Assembly: GCA_016190585.1 (NCBI GenBank)
Contig: JACPQH010000033.1
Location: 1-16,897, forward strand
DNA length: 16,897 bases
Reading direction: 5' to 3'
Source: Chloroflexota bacterium
GTDB lineage: Bacteria; Chloroflexota; Dehalococcoidia; Dehalococcoidales; RBG-16-60-22
Below the pieces are notes generated by a model. It had not been told where the DNA came from. It saw nothing but the letters and a program-made list of their open reading frames with translations, and made no database searches. Both the position numbers and the translations under genes were made by a program. Positions 14,030 to 16,897 of the stretch are shown here, piece after piece. How positions within the stretch are numbered: the stretch's first letter is position 1; each line of letters begins with the position of its first letter.

Positions 14030-14632
14030 ATGAAGCACCTGATACGCGCCGGAGGCGTGCTGTTCGTCATCGCTTTTATGATGATTATCATGCGCTTTTT
14101 GCCGGTGACCGAGAGCATCGAGCAGTTCGGCTTTTACCGCAGCGGCACCGCGGAAGCCGATATGATATGGGCGACGCAGGAGATGCAGTTCGCCGATTCG
14201 TCGTCCTGCCAGAGCTGCCACCAGGACAACTACAAGAGCTGGGAACAGGGCAGCCACCAGCCCGTGACCTGCGAGAGCTGCCACGGCCCCGGGCGCGACC
14301 ACATCGCCGGCCTGGCGTCCTCCCTGACCGCCAAGCCTGCCCCGGAGCAGTGCGCCGTATGTCACCAGCAGCTAGCCAGCCGGCCCCGGGAGTTCCCCCA
14401 GGTTGAGATTGAGAGCCATGCCGGCTCAACCGGGTGCGTCGCCTGCCATAACCCGCACACGCCGGCCCAGCCGGCCGCCGCCAGCGTGAGCCAGACCGCG
14501 GCCATCCCGCACAGCACCGAGGGCCGGGCGGACTGCCTGGCCTGTCACGGCGCCGCCGGATTTAAACCCTACCCGGAAGACCACGCCGGCCGGGCCAACG
14601 AGACCTGCCTGAGCTGCCATAAGACCGGATAA
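14030..14632 (+). CDS. Membrane-anchored hexahaem c-type cytochrome
   Basis: 200 aa. One N-terminal hydrophobic helix (residues 4-24) anchors or exports the protein. The rest carries six CxxCH haem c motifs: Cys60-His64, Cys81-His85, Cys108-His112, Cys136-His140, Cys169-His173 and Cys193-His197. Additional His residues (for example His76, His91, His130, His143, His161 and His185) could be the sixth axial ligands. The start ATG at 14030 follows a run of six G at good spacing. It is the first gene of an operon with a TAT ferredoxin subunit and an NrfD-like subunit, so it probably passes electrons to or from the quinone-linked module, as multihaem partners do in Hmc-, Nrf- and Dsr-type complexes. 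There is no close resemblance to NrfA or another catalytic cytochrome, and none of the motifs is CxxCK. Confidence 0.92.
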   Translation: MKHLIRAGGVLFVIAFMMIIMRFLPVTESIEQFGFYRSGTAEADMIWATQEMQFADSSSCQSCHQDNYKSWEQGSHQPVTCESCHGPGRDHIAGLASSLTAKPAPEQCAVCHQQLASRPREFPQVEIESHAGSTGCVACHNPHTPAQPAAASVSQTAAIPHSTEGRADCLACHGAAGFKPYPEDHAGRANETCLSCHKTG

Positions 14633-14642
14633 GGAAGGGAAC

Positions 14643-15416
14643 TTGGAGATTTCACGCAGGGACTTCATCAAAACCGGCGGCCTGGGCCTGCTCTCCGCCG
14701 CCGTCCTGGGCGGGGCATCTGCCGTCCTCTCCCGGGACATCGTCCTGGCTTCGGCGGACAACCCGGGCGTGCGGCGGAAATGGCGCTTCGTGGTGGACAC
14801 CACCAAGTGCATCGGCTGCGGGCGCTGCGTCCGGGCTTGCAAGCTGGAGAACAACCTGCCGCCCGAGCCCTACCACAACCGCACCTGGGTGGAGCGCTAT
14901 GTCTTCGGCAAGAACGACGAGGTCTTCGTCGACTCGCCGGAGGCCGGCATCAACGGCTTCACCGCCGAGGACATCGGCGCGAGGTACCCCGGCCTGGACG
15001 TCCTCAAGACCTTCTTCGTACCCAAGCTGTGCAACCAGTGCGCCAAGCCCCCCTGCGTCCCGGTGTGCCCGGTGGGCGCGACCTTCATGAACCCTGACGG
15101 TATCGTCCTGATCGACCGCAAGGCCTGTATCGGTTGCCGCTACTGCATCCAGGCCTGCCCTTACGGGGCCAGGTTCTTCGACCCCCGCTACCGGATAGTC
15201 GACAAGTGCACCTGGTGCTACCACCGCATCACCCGGGGCCACCCCCCGGCCTGCGTCGAGGTCTGCCCCGTGGGCGCCCGCACCTTCGGCGATATCACCG
15301 ACCAGGACGGCACGGTCAGCGGGCAGATAGAGAGCAATACCCTGGGCGTCCTCAAGCCGGAGGTCGGCTCGGAGCCCAAGGTCTACTACATCGGCCTGGA
15401 AAAGGGCGTGAGGTAA
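14643..15416 (+). CDS. TAT-exported ferredoxin-like subunit with four [4Fe-4S] clusters (NrfC/DsrO/HybA-like)
   Basis: 257 aa electron-transfer subunit. The N terminus has a twin-arginine signal (SRRDFIK, then a hydrophobic stretch to about residue 40), so the folded protein is exported. Four Cys groups follow the DmsB/NrfC pattern: CIGCGRCVRAC; CNQCAKPPCVPVC; CIGCRYCIQAC; and CTWC followed later by ACVEVC. That is sixteen Cys and four cubane clusters. The start is the TTG at 14643, ten bases after the cytochrome stop and behind AAGGAAGGG; it places the RR motif at residues 5-6, which supports it. The gene is one base from the NrfD-like gene. It should wire quinone-linked NrfD to the haem protein. 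Confidence 0.95.
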   Translation: MEISRRDFIKTGGLGLLSAAVLGGASAVLSRDIVLASADNPGVRRKWRFVVDTTKCIGCGRCVRACKLENNLPPEPYHNRTWVERYVFGKNDEVFVDSPEAGINGFTAEDIGARYPGLDVLKTFFVPKLCNQCAKPPCVPVCPVGATFMNPDGIVLIDRKACIGCRYCIQACPYGARFFDPRYRIVDKCTWCYHRITRGHPPACVEVCPVGARTFGDITDQDGTVSGQIESNTLGVLKPEVGSEPKVYYIGLEKGVR

Positions 15417-15417
15417 G

Positions 15418-16614
15418 ATGGAGGGCTTTCTCTACCCCAACGAAGCGGTCCTGGAGTGGGACCTGCTCATCGTCATCTACCCGTACATCACCGGGCTGGT
15501 CGCCGGGGCGTTTATCGTTTCTTCCCTCTACCACGTCTTCGGGCTGACCCGGCTCAAACCGGTGGCCCGTTTCTCGCTGATTACCGCGCTGGCCTTCCTG
15601 CTCGCCGCCCCCCTCCCGCTCGTCGCCCACCTGGGCCAGCAGACGCGGGCGCTGGAGATGTTCCTGCGGCCCAACTTCATGTCGGCCATGTCCGGTTTCG
15701 GCTACATCTGGTTCCTGTACTTCCTGCTGGTGCTGTTCGAGATATGGCTCGTCTTCCGCCCGGATATCGTGCGGTTCGCCCAGACGACCCGGGGCCTCAA
15801 AAAGACGATCTATTCCGCCCTGGCGCTGGGCGTATACGACCTCTCGGAAAAGAACCTCCAGGCTGACAGGAAGCTCATCAAGATACTGGCCACCATCGGG
15901 GTGCCGGCCGCCGCCCTGCTGCACGGCTACGTCGGCTTCATCTTCGGCGCCATCAAGGCCAACCCCTGGTGGTCGACCTCCCTGATGCCCGTTATCTTCC
16001 TGCTGTCCGCCATCGTCTCCGGCATCGCGCTGCTGATCGTCCTCTATACGGTGGTCTGCAAGCTCAGGAAAGTCCCGGTCGACCACGAGTGCGTCCACTC
16101 GCTGGCGCTGTGGCTGGGCGGCTTTCTCACCGTGGCCTTCGCCCTGGAAGGCCTGGAGGTCTTCAGCATGCTCTACGAGTCCGAGGAGAGCTGGGAGATA
16201 ATCTCGCGCCTAATCAGCGAGCGGCTGGCGGTCAGCTACTTCGTTATCCAGATGGGGGCCGGCTCGGTGCTGCCGCTGATAGTGCTGGCCGCCGCCGAGT
16301 TCAGCCGGTTGAAGGAAAACGTCCGGGCCCGCCTCCGGCTCGGCGCGGCGTCGCTCATCCTGGTCGGCGTCCTGGCGATGCGCTGGAACGTGGTTATCGG
16401 CGGCCAGCTCATCTCCAAGAGCCTGCGGGGGCTGAACAGCTATACCCCGCCGCTGCTCGGCGAGAGCGGGCTTCTCATGGCGGGCGCCATCATGCTCTTT
16501 CCATTCGTTGTCCTGGCGGTGATGCTGTATTTCCTCCCTCCGTGGCAGAAGACCCTGAGACCGGAGGAGGGCCGGTCCTTTGGCTGGAAGAGTCTGGGGG
16601 AAAGGAGGATTTGA
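15418..16614 (+). CDS. NrfD/PsrC/DsrP-family quinone-interacting membrane subunit
   Basis: 398 aa with about ten membrane helices. It belongs to the NrfD-like family, cofactor-free membrane subunits that exchange electrons with menaquinone or ubiquinone beside a ferredoxin subunit. Recognisable pieces are YPYITGLVAGAFIVSSLYHVFG near the N terminus, RPNFMSAMSGFGYIWF after helix 3, and NPWWSTSLMPVIFLLSAIVSG around residues 181-201. The last helices contain RWNVVIGGQ, a segment common in the longer HybB/DsrP/PsrC-like forms. The ATG at 15418 is one base after the previous stop, and GAGG-like pairing lies within the end of the upstream gene. The gene order cytochrome c, TAT ferredoxin, NrfD parallels DsrJOP and Hmc modules. 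No catalytic molybdopterin subunit is in view. Confidence 0.9.
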   Translation: MEGFLYPNEAVLEWDLLIVIYPYITGLVAGAFIVSSLYHVFGLTRLKPVARFSLITALAFLLAAPLPLVAHLGQQTRALEMFLRPNFMSAMSGFGYIWFLYFLLVLFEIWLVFRPDIVRFAQTTRGLKKTIYSALALGVYDLSEKNLQADRKLIKILATIGVPAAALLHGYVGFIFGAIKANPWWSTSLMPVIFLLSAIVSGIALLIVLYTVVCKLRKVPVDHECVHSLALWLGGFLTVAFALEGLEVFSMLYESEESWEIISRLISERLAVSYFVIQMGAGSVLPLIVLAAAEFSRLKENVRARLRLGAASLILVGVLAMRWNVVIGGQLISKSLRGLNSYTPPLLGESGLLMAGAIMLFPFVVLAVMLYFLPPWQKTLRPEEGRSFGWKSLGERRI

Positions 16615-16615
16615 C

Positions 16616-16837
16616 ATGCTGTTAAGACGGGACCTCTCAACAACCGGCGATCTGCTGCGCACCGGCGGCGCCCTGGCCGCAGGCTTGAGCCTGGCGGTGA
16701 GCCTGCTCATCGTGCTGGTCGCCAACGAGTACGCCGGCGGCATCCAGCTTCTGGTGCTGGGCCCGGTGTTCTTCGGCGGGCTGGGCTGCCTGCTGGCGGG
16801 CCAGGTAATGCTCTGGCGCAAGCGGCCCAGAAGCTAG
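16616..16837 (+). CDS. Small two-helix membrane protein of the cytochrome operon
   Basis: 73 aa with two hydrophobic helices (about residues 18-38 and 43-66), a basic N terminus (LLRRDL) and a basic C-terminal tail (WRKRPRS). The ATG at 16616 lies one base after the NrfD-like stop, with AAAGGAGG at 16601-16608, so it is tightly co-transcribed. I recognise no family. A small accessory or assembly subunit of the membrane complex is a reasonable guess. The operon may run on beyond the window; bases 16838-16897 hold no clear gene start or terminator. Confidence 0.75.
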   Translation: MLLRRDLSTTGDLLRTGGALAAGLSLAVSLLIVLVANEYAGGIQLLVLGPVFFGGLGCLLAGQVMLWRKRPRS

Positions 16838-16897
16838 TTCCGCCCCCGGCCGCGCGCCCGATTTTTACCGGGACATCCGGCGCCCGGACACTTGGAC

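Noticed and set aside
14030..14632. The hexahaem cytochrome as a nitrite reductase NrfA or an octahaem enzyme.
   Set aside because: It is far too short at 200 aa, all motifs are CxxCH with no CxxCK, and it has a membrane anchor, which fits an electron-transfer subunit.

Overview
The window is high-GC bacterial DNA with short, operon-like intergenic spacers. Several traits suggest an anaerobic or facultative, respiring, organic-acid-using bacterium. These are a lipoprotein-style TRAP binding protein on a long Pro/Thr/Ala tether, TAT-exported Fe-S proteins, multihaem c-type cytochromes, TTG and GTG starts, and abundant small intergenic palindromes. My best guess is a Chloroflexota member related to Dehalococcoidia. 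That is inference only, because no marker gene is present. I saw no insertion sequence, phage gene or CRISPR array.

Left part (1-8517): carbon uptake and metabolism, all on the plus strand. A complete TRAP transporter set comes first: DctP (5'-truncated by the window edge), DctQ and DctM. A tandem carboxymuconolactone-decarboxylase-like protein follows in the same run. After a spacer with nested inverted repeats come an MmgE/PrpD-family dehydratase, a lipoprotein with a coiled coil and a transglutaminase-like domain whose expected Cys is Ser, and a 38-residue small protein. A methylaspartate ammonia-lyase-like enolase-superfamily protein closes this part, behind a textbook TTGACA-16-TATAAT promoter. 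That protein keeps the three metal ligands but has lost the two residues that act as catalytic acid and base in the known lyase.

Middle (8519-10760): a minus-strand cupredoxin lipoprotein lies tail-to-tail with the lyase-like gene. It is followed by a palindromic repeat, a tRNA-Glu(UUC) with its own promoter, and a minus-strand MFS carrier of the monocarboxylate/oxalate-formate-like kind.

Right part (10790-16897): the most striking unit. A membrane histidine kinase carries a c-type haem motif (CHTCH) inside its extracytoplasmic sensor region. It is followed by an OmpR/PhoB-type response regulator and a terminator. The next promoter region holds four TTTTCAT boxes arranged as two 11-bp-spaced direct pairs, plus an inverted 11-bp pair, around a TAAAAT -10 element. 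This is the geometry expected for an OmpR/PhoB-family regulator. The operon behind it encodes a membrane-anchored hexahaem cytochrome c, a TAT-exported four-cluster ferredoxin subunit, an NrfD/PsrC-type quinone-interacting membrane subunit and a small two-helix membrane protein. The simplest reading is a haem-based redox or gas sensor that controls the adjacent quinone-linked electron-transfer complex through the visible boxes. The operon may continue past the right edge.
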